Source of the DNA: Isoetes engelmannii
Taxonomy: Eukaryota > Streptophyta > Lycopodiopsida > Isoetales > Isoetaceae
Direction: 5' to 3'
Length of the DNA: 22,768 nt
NCBI GenBank assembly: GCA_011763485.2
Contig: JAANSK020255052.1
Coordinates: forward strand, 1 to 22,768
Part shown: positions 1 to 7,876 of the stretch, one piece after another
How positions within the stretch are numbered: position 1 is the first letter of the stretch
Layout: the number at the start of each line of letters is the position of its first letter
The notes under the pieces: model-generated
The model's database searches: none
The model's input: the letters and a program-made list of their open reading frames with translations, nothing else
Told to the model about the DNA's origin: nothing
Position numbers and translations under genes: made by a program

Positions 1-111
1 AGTCACTAAAAAACTGCAATTCAAACTTTGTCCCAAAATCAAGACATAATCCCAATTTAATTGAATGATGGTTTAAGTGCATTTAATTCAAGATGTTGTT
101 GAGAGCAATGC

Positions 112-224
112 TTCTCGACTGCCGAGTCGAGAACCTCATAGTTTCAAGCCTGCTCCTTTGTATACCGGCGAGTCGAGAACATTGTTAGCCAAGACTGCCC
201 GGTCATTCTCGATCCGCGAGACAA
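112..224. repeat. Three neighbouring copies of the CTCGACTCG palindrome (one good, two partial)
   Basis: A near-perfect copy lies at 112-133 (half-site TTCTCGACT, centre GC, then CGAGTCGAGAA with one off base). A right half-site (GGCGAGTCGAGAAC) lies at 167-180. A degenerate full copy (ATTCTCGATCCGCGAGACAA) lies at 205-224. They belong to the family that recurs through the first 8.1 kb. Flanks of these three are not mirrored. Confidence 0.75.
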
Positions 225-360
225 GCAGAGCTGTAGAGGCACATTCCTGATGCGGATGGACATGAGCATCATGCATTCCCAGCCCTTTTTTTTGTTTCTC
301 TCTGGACATTGTATCTCAGTGAAAATCTGAGCTCCAACATTCGAAGAGAGGCAAAAGAAA

Positions 361-799
361 ATGTCTGGGAATTCACGATCCTCATAAGAAAAGGTCTGGG
401 AATTCACGATCCTCGTACTCCCATTCACCTGGTGCCGATGAGTGGTTTGTGGCGGACGAGTGCAAGGCTCTCGAAATTCCATCCTTTCTGCATAGACAAT
501 CTCTGACCCATGTAGCCTGGTTGCTATCCAAGCTCCATTGGCCAGAGATGGCTATGACAAAAAGGGTGGAACTTCGAGGACCTTACACTTGGATTCTAAC
601 TCACCTAGGGGCGGTGGACGACTAAAATGTTCGCTTAGTTCCACTTTCATCACATATTCCCTCTCTAGCGCATGTAGCTTGGTTGGTAGCCGAGCGCCAT
701 TGGTCAGAGAGGGATATGTGTTTAACGTGGGACTTTGCGAACATTCTACTCGGACGTCCATTTGTGCAATACAACCAGCAATCTCGACTCGCGAGTTGA
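361..799 (+). pseudogene. Broken ORF with a duplicated HVAWL...HW segment
   Basis: I do not recognise this protein. An ATG at 361 opens MSGNSRSS and then meets a stop. A 21-bp direct repeat (363-383 and 394-414, offset 31 bp) restarts the same SGNSRSS codons in another frame. That second frame stays open to a TAA at 623-625, then again from 626 to a TGA at 797-799. Two segments of the frame are clearly related: HVAWLLSKLHWPEMAM (from about 509) and HVAWLVAERHWSERDM (from 671), about 54 codons apart. The DNA at 510-556 and 672-718 is also visibly similar. Related paired segments in one frame argue for real former coding sequence. The out-of-frame duplication and the in-frame TAA argue that it is dead. 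The last codons run into a palindrome copy (782-802). It may be an upstream part of the relic starting at 1329, but I could not find splice sites joining them. Confidence 0.45.
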
Positions 800-866
800 G
801 AATGACCGAACCATGCTTTGCAGTGACGCTCGACTCTGGATCCCAATCTCGACTTGCGAGTGGAGA
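782..866. repeat. Two diverged copies of the CTCGACTCG palindrome
   Basis: Copy one is at 782-802 (TCTCGACTCGCGAGTTGAGA) with one CG-to-TG change in the right arm. Copy two is at 847-866 (TCTCGACTTGCGAGTGGAGA) with a CG-to-TG change near the centre. A fragment (GCTCGACTCTGGA) lies between them at 828-840. The first copy overlaps the end of the broken ORF 361-799. Confidence 0.7.
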
Positions 867-1020
867 TCTTGCATTATCTGCTATTGAATAGGAAAAGGCA
901 AATGGCTGGAACTTAGTAGATGACTTCCAATCCCCAAGAGAATGATGTATGTCAGATGTTTGTCAGCTGACCCACAACGTTCTCTTGGGCATTTGATGTA
1001 TCATCCATTACTTTCCATTC

Positions 1021-1243
1021 TTTTGCCAATTTCCATTCTCTAAAGGGAATGCAAGAGAATGGAATTTGGTAAAATTCTCGACTCGCGAGTCGAGTATGTG
1101 ACCCTCAAAAAGAAATCCCTTCATTTTAAAAATGTGGAGTCCAGAGATGCCTTTTTGTGGGTCACATACTCGAATCAAGGGTTGGAAATTTATTGAAGCC
1201 TTACTACCCATGCCTGTCCTGTTCTCGACTCGCGAGTCGAGAA
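1021..1243. repeat. Hairpin cluster with two palindrome copies
   Basis: Four structures follow each other. Arms 1021-1040 and 1055-1074 pair at 18 of 20 bases. A palindrome core sits at 1075-1094, directly abutting. Arms 1091-1112 and 1151-1172 pair at 21 of 22 bases around a 38-base loop; the left arm shares its first four bases with the palindrome. A perfect 22-bp palindrome follows at 1222-1243. The stretch carries no convincing coding sequence. Confidence 0.8.
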
Positions 1244-1328
1244 TCAGCCTCCACAAAGTGAACCTTCACGTCTCTGGGCAATGCACTATCCTTTAACTAC
1301 GCTTGGACTTTCTTGATGTAGGCCTTCC

Positions 1329-1644
1329 ATGGCAGCTGCGAATACGTCTCCTCTTGAGGAAGATCCTATGAAGCGGGTCCTTGGCTTGGTTCGACGCCGG
1401 GTGGAACATCAGGCGAACTTTGGACGAGCACAAAAACCCAGATAACTTGTCCTTGACGAGGCTCCAGCTTGCAGAAGTAAGCTATGATCGCGTGTGCAGG
1501 CTGCAAGTGGAATTGCGGCTGCTGTTTAACTTTTTGGTTGCTCATCCAGTTGATGAGCACCAGGAACTCATTTCCGAGGCCCAGCTGGACATTGAAGCCG
1601 ACACCATGTACTTCTTACTAGAGAGGAGCCGATACAGGATTCAT
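1329..1644 (+). pseudogene. First exon of a decayed gene (unrecognised N-terminus)
   Basis: An ATG at 1329 opens MAAANTSPLEEDPMKRVLGL and continues to about 1430, where the frame closes at a run of A (GCACAAAAACC). The next frame then carries a plausible continuation (NPDNLSLTRLQLAEVSYDRV...) ending RSRYRIH, followed by a GTAAAT donor at 1645. One inserted or lost base in the A run would reconcile the two. The donor is phase 0, as is the acceptor (GCACAG) before 2753, so this may be exon 1 of the relic continuing at 2753, with an 1108-bp intron. Leu/Arg/Glu-rich helical character; no known domain seen. Linking it to the later exons is inference. Confidence 0.4.
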
Positions 1645-1986
1645 GTAAATTATGAAAACCTTGACTGGTTTAATGTATAAAAAAGCCTCTTCGTATTTGA
1701 ATACCCAAAAGTTGAAATTGCAGCATTTACTGATTTGGTTGGTACAGTTGCTCATAAATAATCTCCGATGCTTCTTTGTGTGTTCTGGGATGTCTAGAGA
1801 CGAAACAAGATCGACATTTGACACTCGAGAACAAACAAGGAAGCATCTTGAAGAACTCCCGGGCAACCACAGCCATAGATCAAACAAAACCATTTTAACT
1901 ACACTGAGTATAAACTCTAAACATCAATCGGGGAAGAGTAGTGGAAATGCTAACCTCTTCCCGCAAACATTCTGTGGCCCATTGTA

Positions 1987-2329
1987 TTATTGATCCGTTC
2001 GCTTCTCCAATGTATTTGCTTCTTTCGTCGGCCTCATCAGCGGTGCATCTGCTTGAATAACTTTCAAGAGAGCGATCCTGCTATAGCCCGACTCCATGGC
2101 CACACAATGAACTCGGCCAGTAGAAGGCAGTTCATCCCCAATCGCGACCTTGATTCCATTGCGGTCGATCAGCTCAACTGCACGCACATCAAACTAGTTT
2201 ATAGGGGCGGAGTTATAGGGGCAAGTAAGCTCAAGAAAATGGTCATACCTCGACGACGCGCCATGAGCGCTATGCAAGCGCCTTCAAAAACAATCTTGTA
2301 ATCGATGTGCGCCTTCGAGCTTGGACTCG
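1987..2329 (-). pseudogene. Two-exon minus-strand fragment, possibly from a plant transposon protein
   Basis: On the minus strand an exon runs 2329 to 2249, preceded by a TTCATTTCAG acceptor and ending in a GTATGA donor. A 71-bp intron (2248-2178) ends in GCGTGCAG. The second exon runs 2177 to the TAA at 1989-1987. Phases match: codon GTT is rebuilt across the junction, giving ARRR followed by VELIDRNGIKVAIGDELPST. The second exon (G.KVAIGDEL...VHCVAMESGYSRIALLKV...ADAPLM.P) loosely recalls the C-terminal domain of plant Ptta/En-Spm-type transposon proteins. That resemblance is from memory and weak. No upstream exon or start was found. The fragment lies inside the putative long first intron of the plus-strand relic, in opposite orientation, so it is probably an inserted or captured piece. 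Confidence 0.4.
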
Positions 2330-2752
2330 CTGAAATGAAGAACTCTGGTGATACAAATGCAAGAAATGTCAAAATCAGCCTTGTTAATCTCTCCTATAAG
2401 TGAATGCAGTGTGAAGCAGGGTTCACGTGACAGTAAAGTAAATTTTAGAAGTGTGTTTGGGCGGGGTTTGGAACGCGTGCATGGCATGTCCCCATCCCTT
2501 TTTGCGTACATAACGATTGCTTCCCTTAATTTAAAAAAAGTGTTACGTGTTGTTTGTCCCTTGGCTGTGCTGATTACCTTTCACGCTCCTGTACAATTTA
2601 CAGCTGCATCGAATTATTCAAACATGCCTTTTAGACGGGTTAACTTTGTCCGTGCAATAAACTTAAATCATTGAATATTATAATCAAGAATAGTGAATGC
2701 ATGAAGGTATTTATATGCTCGCCATTACATTGTTTACATTCATTTTGCACAG

Positions 2753-3322
2753 CGAGAGAAACACACTGCCGGAGTGCCTTCTAGCATCTACTCGATCGGC
2801 GCCCCACGCAGCTCGAAGGTGCCTGGATATGGCGAGCAGGCTTCCAACAAGCGATTGTCGGGGGAGAAGGGCGGATCATCGGGGGCAACAAAGAAGGCGC
2901 GCTTATCGAAATCTGGTATGATTCACACCTGGATATTTTCTTGCTCTGGTACAAACAATAATCTGATGCTCCGCCATGCCATGTTTTAAGCCTGAAGATC
3001 TTACCCTCGAATACCGCTTCCCATACTTCACAATCAGGGGTGTAGAGACGGAAGAGAAGAACTTTTCAGCGGATTGCTGGTGGTATGTAGAAGTAGGAAC
3101 CGCTGGTAAAGAAAAAGATCTCTACCTTTGGTCCAGAGAGAAGAAGTCATCTTCCGACAAATACAGAAAGCTCGGCGTTGTGCTTTCCCTCACACCAACG
3201 GAAGACTTTTGATTGAGGATGTCCCAAAGCAGAAGTTTTTTACCACACCTCCACTATCGGTGATGGACTATGCCTCTTCATGCATGAGCAAGCAGAAGGG
3301 AACGGATAAAAGAGCAGCGTGA
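2753..3322 (+). pseudogene. Upstream exons of the decayed ParB/methylase-like gene
   Basis: The first exon is 2753-2916, with acceptor TTTTGCACAG and donor G|GTATGA. It encodes a basic, Ser/Gly-rich stretch ending ATKKARLSKS, which could be a nuclear-localisation type sequence. The intron 2917-2997 (81 bp) ends in TGAAG. The next exon continues in phase as DLTLEYRFPYFTIRGVETEE and then FSADCWWYVEVG. Near 3195 the frame must shift by one base to keep good coding (NGRLLIEDVPKQKFF). That frame meets TGA at 3320-3322 and afterwards simply continues (VNCQNLGWTDVVVLQREG). The TGA sits in GCGTGAG, so a CGA-to-TGA change by CpG deamination is one explanation; a GTGAGT donor is the other. The domain is not recognised. 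Confidence 0.45.
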
Positions 3323-4113
3323 GTAAATTGCCAAAACTTGGGCTGGACTGATGTAGTGGTTCTGCAAAGGGAAGGAACCATGTCTGTGTTGGAGTTTGGG
3401 ATGGAAATTTTTAGAGTCAGAGACAAACTTTTTAATCAGGGGCTGTACACTTCTAACATATTGCAGAATATGAAGCACACTGGCCAAGGAAAGGAAATGG
3501 TAGTGTTTGGGGAACCTCAATCTGATAAGACGCCTATCAGTGAGGAGCAACATGAAGATGAGTCTAGTTCAGAGACAGAAGAGGAGGGTAGCAGATTCGC
3601 AGATCTTCAAGGAGAACGAGGGGATTAAGAAGATGCAGAAGGGGGCACAGAGAATGGAGCATCTGGAACAGTACTATCCATTGGGGATTGGGCACAAGAT
3701 GACGGTTGACATCAATCGCTTGAAGCTGTGCACAGGGGAGGCAGTGCTATATAATCACGGGGAATTTAATGTCAATCACATGTTAGAAATTCTAAAGTCC
3801 ATGATACACAGCCCAATAGCAGATCCCATGCTTGCTGATGTCATTCCTTTCCACAGAGCGACTGATGCATTGTATCCTTGGAGCCACGAGGATAATTTGA
3901 AGAGTAAACATGTGAAATTTTATGTTGTGGACCAGCAACATTCGGTCAAGGCAGCTCAGATACTACAGAAAGAGAAAGATGTCCCTCCAAAGATCAGGCA
4001 ACTTTATAGCATGAGGAAATGCAGGTTCTTGTCAGCCGAAACACCTCCAATTGAGCTGGCCCGCATCAGCCACTGTCAAATAACACAATAGCAGCAAGTG
4101 CAAGCTACATCAG
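3323..4113 (+). pseudogene. ParB/DGQH-like domain segment of a decayed gene
   Basis: This continues from the preceding exon. After an acidic tract (EEQHEDESSSETEEE, about 3538-3585) the frame shifts by one near 3595, then stays open to 4088. The second part contains MTVDINRLKLC, a central IPFHRATDALYPW, and YVVDQQHSVKAAQIL (about 3920-3965), then CRFLSAETPPIELARIS. The order 'position statement, xVVDxQHSxxAA, then a short strand and a helix' resembles ParB N-terminal/DGQHR-type domains, where the D-x-Q-H-x loop binds nucleotide. Here the usual Gly is Gln. A TAG at 4089-4091 sits in a Gln-rich run (CAA TAG CAG CAA), consistent with a CAG-to-TAG nonsense change. A GTAATG donor follows at 4114. 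The family assignment rests on motif order only. Confidence 0.4.
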
Positions 4114-4153
4114 GTAATGTTCATTATTTCCAAGTAGATTGTAAACCAGGTCC

Positions 4154-4240
4154 TTTTCGACTTGCAAGTCGAGAAAATGTATTTTAACACATTTAGAAGT
4201 ATCTGCTGGGCATTCTTGACTCGCGAGTCGAAAAAGCCCA
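4154..4240. repeat. Two palindrome copies, one with a symmetrically changed centre
   Basis: At 4154-4175 the centre is TTGCAA instead of TCGCGA, so the core CGACTTGCAAGTCG (4158-4171) is still perfectly self-complementary. At 4207-4240 the core GACTCGCGAGTC is flanked by mirrored bases (TGGGC on the left, GCCCA on the right), giving 17-bp arms with three mismatches. Both lie in the probable intron between the ParB-like and methylase-like segments. Confidence 0.85.
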
Positions 4241-4248
4241 TCTTTCGT

Positions 4249-4318
4249 CAATAAGTTATCACACACATGGCTTTCTCGACTCGCGAGTCGAGAAAGCCAT
4301 GCGTGACATAAGTTATTG
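4249..4318. repeat. Perfect 36-bp palindrome inside a longer imperfect hairpin
   Basis: Bases 4266-4301 are perfectly self-complementary (18-bp arms; left arm CATGGCTTTCTCGACTCG). One mismatch outward, pairing resumes (CAC with GTG). Still further out, the left CAATAAGTTAT and the right ATAAGTTATTG pair imperfectly, so the inverted repeat spans about 70 bases. The outer sequence is unlike that around other copies of the same core. Confidence 0.9.
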
Positions 4319-4323
4319 CCGAA

Positions 4324-4447
4324 AGCATGTGTTACGTCTTTGCCTTTGTGGAGGCTGCATTATTTCTCGACCCGTGTTGCGTTGTTTCTTGACCCGTGGG
4401 TCGAGAAACAACGCAACCTCCCCAAAGGCAAAGACGGAAGACATGCT
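4324..4447. repeat. 124-base foldback with palindromic tip and duplicated left-arm unit
   Basis: The outer arms are 4324-4354 and 4417-4447 (the inner 20 bases pair 19 of 20: CGTCTTTGCCTTTGTGGAGG). The inner arms are 4377-4395 and 4398-4416 (18 of 19), closing on GT at 4396-4397. The right arm is continuous; the left arm has an extra 22 bases (4355-4376) that duplicate the neighbouring 22 (4377-4398) at 18 of 22 positions. The tip is a TTTCTYGACCC variant of the palindrome family. This structure directly follows the 70-base hairpin. Confidence 0.9.
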
Positions 4448-4483
4448 GCGTATAGTTACATTCAAATTGCAACTGACATTTAA

Positions 4484-6320
4484 CCGGTTTCACGCAACCC
4501 ATATCCGGACCAAATATTTCATGCAAGGCAGCAATGGAAGGCCCTCGGTTGTCCACCAAGACCGAGAGGAAATAGGGCACCATATGAACAATGGAAAGTA
4601 TTTGAGCGGCTGTGCAGATATGTTCTACTAGAAAGCCAACTAGATGACGAAGAAGATGACGACAGAAAGAAGAAGAAAACATCAAGAAAGCAACGAGAGT
4701 GCTTGTCTGATCAGTATGATCGTATTCTCTCCAGCGATGATGTATGGGACAAGTGGACCCAGATCTGGGCAATGTGGCAGAAGGGCCAGTTAAAAGATAG
4801 CAACGGGGAGCTACCTCAAAAACCTGATCCTAAACTATTTGAAAAGTCATTCATGAAAAGGATCATGGGTCTGACAGATCCCGAGACATTGGAGCTGCAG
4901 AGTAAAATCCTTGATGGTTCGATCCTACTGAGTAAAATCAGGCAATCTAAATTACAAGATGCCAAAGGCTACGCAATAATGTTGATGAGGGGTCGTTCTC
5001 TACAGGAAGGTATTACGGAGTTTTGCAACATGGCGTGTAATGAGGACCAAGATTTTGAGTATTATAAGGAGAGAGCACTTAGATGAGGAGGACTTGAAGG
5101 AATTGACTAGGTTATGCACCCCTTACGTAACTGGCAAGTTGAAGCGCAACGTGAAGATGGAGGCATTTCCTCAAAGGGCAGGGGCTCTTTTTAAACGGAA
5201 GCTTGACATGGGTGTTTTGCCCTTCAATGTGGACTCGCGCACCCCACCATTTCTTGTTACCCACGGCCACAAAGGCTTTGGTAGTCTACAATTAACTGCG
5301 GGGCCCGTGGCGCTGTTCGCTATAAAGATGATCGAGGATCCGAGTGTGTTCTACTAAAGGGCTGATCTAGCCAATGGTTTAAATTCTGCCGTGAGATGAC
5401 AAGTCTGGATGCTTTCAGCTTTGTTATATTTTGCATGCCCAGTCTACAAACTTTTGAGGTAACGCAGTGGGCCGCTGACATTAACTTTAACAACTGGGTG
5501 CTCTACGCCATCTATGAACTGGAGAGTGAATGCAAACCCGGACTGCCCAAGGGCCCGAGTTTTGCTAATGTTATTACCATATTGGTGTCCCCATCGCCTC
5601 TATATGATTTCGAAGAATGGTCAGCCCAAACAACTACGTCGACAAATTCATGGTGTCGAACGATAATCCAGAAGCTTGGAAGGGGGGCAAGTTCATGGAA
5701 GCAGTGCCCGTGTGGGATAGGATCAGCCCAAATGGCAGGACATGCCCTATCCACAAGATTCCAATACGTCCCCAGTGCATTAAATACTTCATCGGTAGTT
5801 TGGTCGAGGAGAATCAGATTGTCTGCGACTGCGAGTGGTACATGCATGGGCTCTTTGCTCAAGGTGCTATGCATAATGGAATCATTCCTATTCATTATGA
5901 AGCCAATTTCCATAGTTAGTGACAAGGAGCTGTTCGAGCCGCTCAAGGTTTACTCTGAGGTCGTGAATGATTATTATGTGGCGAGGAGGGAAGGCAAAAT
6001 AACTGATGTCTTAGAAGAGGATAAGCATTCTGAACAGGACGAGGCATCCGCTGATAGTTTGCAGGGATTGGATCAAGATGTCGCTGACGTAATTCTCGAC
6101 AATGTTCTCAAAAGGTAAGCACACTGAAAACCTCTACATTGCTTATTGTCGGTTTTCTCGACTCACGAGTCGAGAAGCACAACAACTAATCCCTTTCCCA
6201 CCATTTCTCTTTGTCAGGAACCTGATCGATACAAATTTGAACAGCCCATCCGCCTCAGAAGCCTCGACTTCGAATTCTAGGCAGTCTTCGAAATCTAGGC
6301 ACGTATCTGAAACCCTCCAA
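4484..6320 (+). pseudogene. Degenerate DNA-methylase-like segment of the decayed gene
   Basis: An open frame from 4484 carries an acidic/basic tract (DDEEDDDRKKKK) and a helical region (VWDKWTQIWAMWQKGQ) to 5086. Coding then shifts frame by one (DEEDLKELTRLC), meets TAA at 5355-5357, resumes in another frame (QWFKFCREMTSLDAFSFVIF), shifts near 5620 and again near 5915. The part at 5617-5915 (HKIPIRPQCIKYFIG, QIVCDCEWYMHGLFAQGA, GIIPIHYEANFH) has the order of the C-terminal half of N6/N4 DNA methylases: KP..y...I, then hydrophobic-D-x-x-x-G, then a second strand ending in an acidic residue. The FxGxG loop is replaced by CEWYMHG, so catalysis is unlikely. VIFCMPS (about 5420) could be the remnant of a DPPW motif. 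An intron 6115-6217 (GTAAGC...TTTGTCAG), phase-matched, holds a palindrome copy; the exon after it (6218-6320) is Ser-rich (SPSASEASTSNSRQSSKSRH). Confidence 0.4.
6155..6176. repeat. Palindrome copy inside a 103-bp intron
   Basis: The 22-base copy has TTCTCGACT on the left, a CACG centre instead of CGCG, and AGTCGAGAA on the right. It lies in the phase-matched intron 6115-6217. Flanks show a weak trace of mirroring (TTGT on the left, ACAA on the right). Confidence 0.85.
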
Positions 6321-6453
6321 GTAAGAGAGAGGATAAGGACGAGACTGTAGACCAACTGAAGACGTCTGATCTGGGCTCCGGAAGGCCAAGTAAGGTTCAA
6401 GCTAATGAATCTGATAAGTTTGGTGTCGTGGATTCTGACAAAAACCCCATTCA

Positions 6454-7876
6454 GGAATCTGGAAGAGAGCCTATCCTGGTCTGGAATCAGAGGTGATTAA
6501 AAGGTGGGAAGCAATAAAGATACCAACCTTGGATCCCAATTCTGATTACTGGTCTGAGCCCAACGATAGCAATTGGGATCCGGATGTAGGCAAGAAACTG
6601 GTAATATTTGACGTCAATGGAGTTTTGGCAGCTGTGTATGACGAGGACCACGTCCCCAAGCTCAACACGAGGCAGAAGCCCAAGAAAACGGGCAGGAAAG
6701 TTGTCTACACACGGCCCTATACCAAGGAGATGATTGAATGGTGCTTTGAACGTGGGTTCGAAGTCGGCATTTGGAGCTCAATGGCAAAAGGCAACGTTTC
6801 TAAGGTCCTCTCTTCCATTGGCCTATCTACGATACCGTTCAAGTTTATTTTTGGAAATGAAAGGTGCGAGCACTTCAATGATCTAAGTCATGAAGTCACA
6901 AAGGGAAAGCCTATAATAGTGAAAAGACTGCAAAGTGTCTTCGAAGCACATCAAGAGTTCGACAAGCATGACACAGTTATCATTGATGACAGCCCTTACA
7001 AGTGGTATCACAACTCGGATAACCTGGTTGTGGCCAAGACGTACAACCCAGAGAATTTTGAGACGGATGACTGGTTCAGGCACATGCTATGTATTTTATT
7101 GGCTGAGTGCCGGTTCTCTATAAGGGTGGCTGACATTCTCAATAGCTATCATGAGCTCAAAGAAGTAGACGAGGAGAACATCAAGATCATGAAGGCCATG
7201 GACGAAAAGTTCTATGGTACTTTGTCATAAAACCACCAATGTATATTGTTTTGTGTAAATTATCTGTTGAAATGAAATACTCTTCGCTTTCTCGACTCGC
7301 GAGTCGAGAAAGTAATGATTGTAAGGGAAGTGTACACAATCTTAATGAAATTATGCGTGTGATTTTTGGCGGTCTTTGTCTAATTGACTTCTCTTTCCTG
7401 ACTAATAACACTTTCTTTGTTGATTATGATGTTGGTTTCTTGTAGATTGGAATGCAGCCCGACCTATTCACCCGCAAGAAACGCTTCTACCCGAGCTATG
7501 GGGTAAACTTGATAGGGAGCGTAAATACCATGGAAAGGATCGATCCACCGCCTGTAAGAAGAAGATGGTTAAGTTACATGAGGCGCAGAGGATCTTGCAG
7601 GCTTTGCAAGACATCCATGGAGGTTGGGGTGTCAATGCTTTTGACCCTGGCATCGAAGAGAGGATGCGCAGGGAGGGAGTGCCCGTCGGTTGGACGGGCA
7701 AACCAGTTGCACACGAGGCACCTCTGTGTGAAGCTTTCTATTGCCTTCAGGTTGCTTCATGGGCTTCGAGGCCAGATCGAAGTGGTCCACCGATTGACCC
7801 CATACGGTATTCCGTATTCGATCCCGATGTAACTACTGTCACTGCTAAACACCCATGGTCTTTAAGGCCACTGTAG
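6454..7876 (+). CDS. FCP1/NLI-type HAD phosphatase-like protein with an unrecognised C-terminal exon
   Basis: The exon is open in one frame from 6454 (after a possible CATTCAG acceptor) or at least 6493, through 7216. It contains KKLVIFDVNGVLAAV (HAD motif I, here D-x-N rather than D-x-D), RPYTKEMIEWC...VGIWSS (motif II, Ser), FGNERCEHF and VIIDDSPYKWY (the C-terminal DD motif). That order matches FCP1-homology phosphatases, which act on phosphoserine in proteins such as the RNA polymerase II tail. The intron 7217-7445 (TATG|GTACTT ... TTTCTTGTAG) is phase-matched and rebuilds an Asp codon, giving KFYDWNAARPIHPQETLLPE. The last exon (7446-7876) is basic, then Gly/Pro-rich, and unknown to me. 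No frameshift is seen over about 1.4 kb, unlike the gene relic just upstream. A possible intron 6321-6453 (GTAAGA...CATTCAG, phase 0) would fuse it to that relic. Loss of the second Asp leaves catalysis uncertain. An alternative frame at 6360-6490 also looks codable. Confidence 0.65.
7287..7312. repeat. Perfect 26-bp palindrome in the phosphatase-like gene's intron
   Basis: The arms are 13 bp (left arm CTTTCTCGACTCG), centred between 7299 and 7300, with no mismatch. It sits 70 bases into the 229-bp intron 7217-7445. Flanks are not mirrored. Confidence 0.95.

Noticed and set aside
3580-3605. A very short intron explaining the frame change near 3595
   Set aside because: A GT...AG pair exists but would be about 16 bases, far below the minimum for a plant intron.
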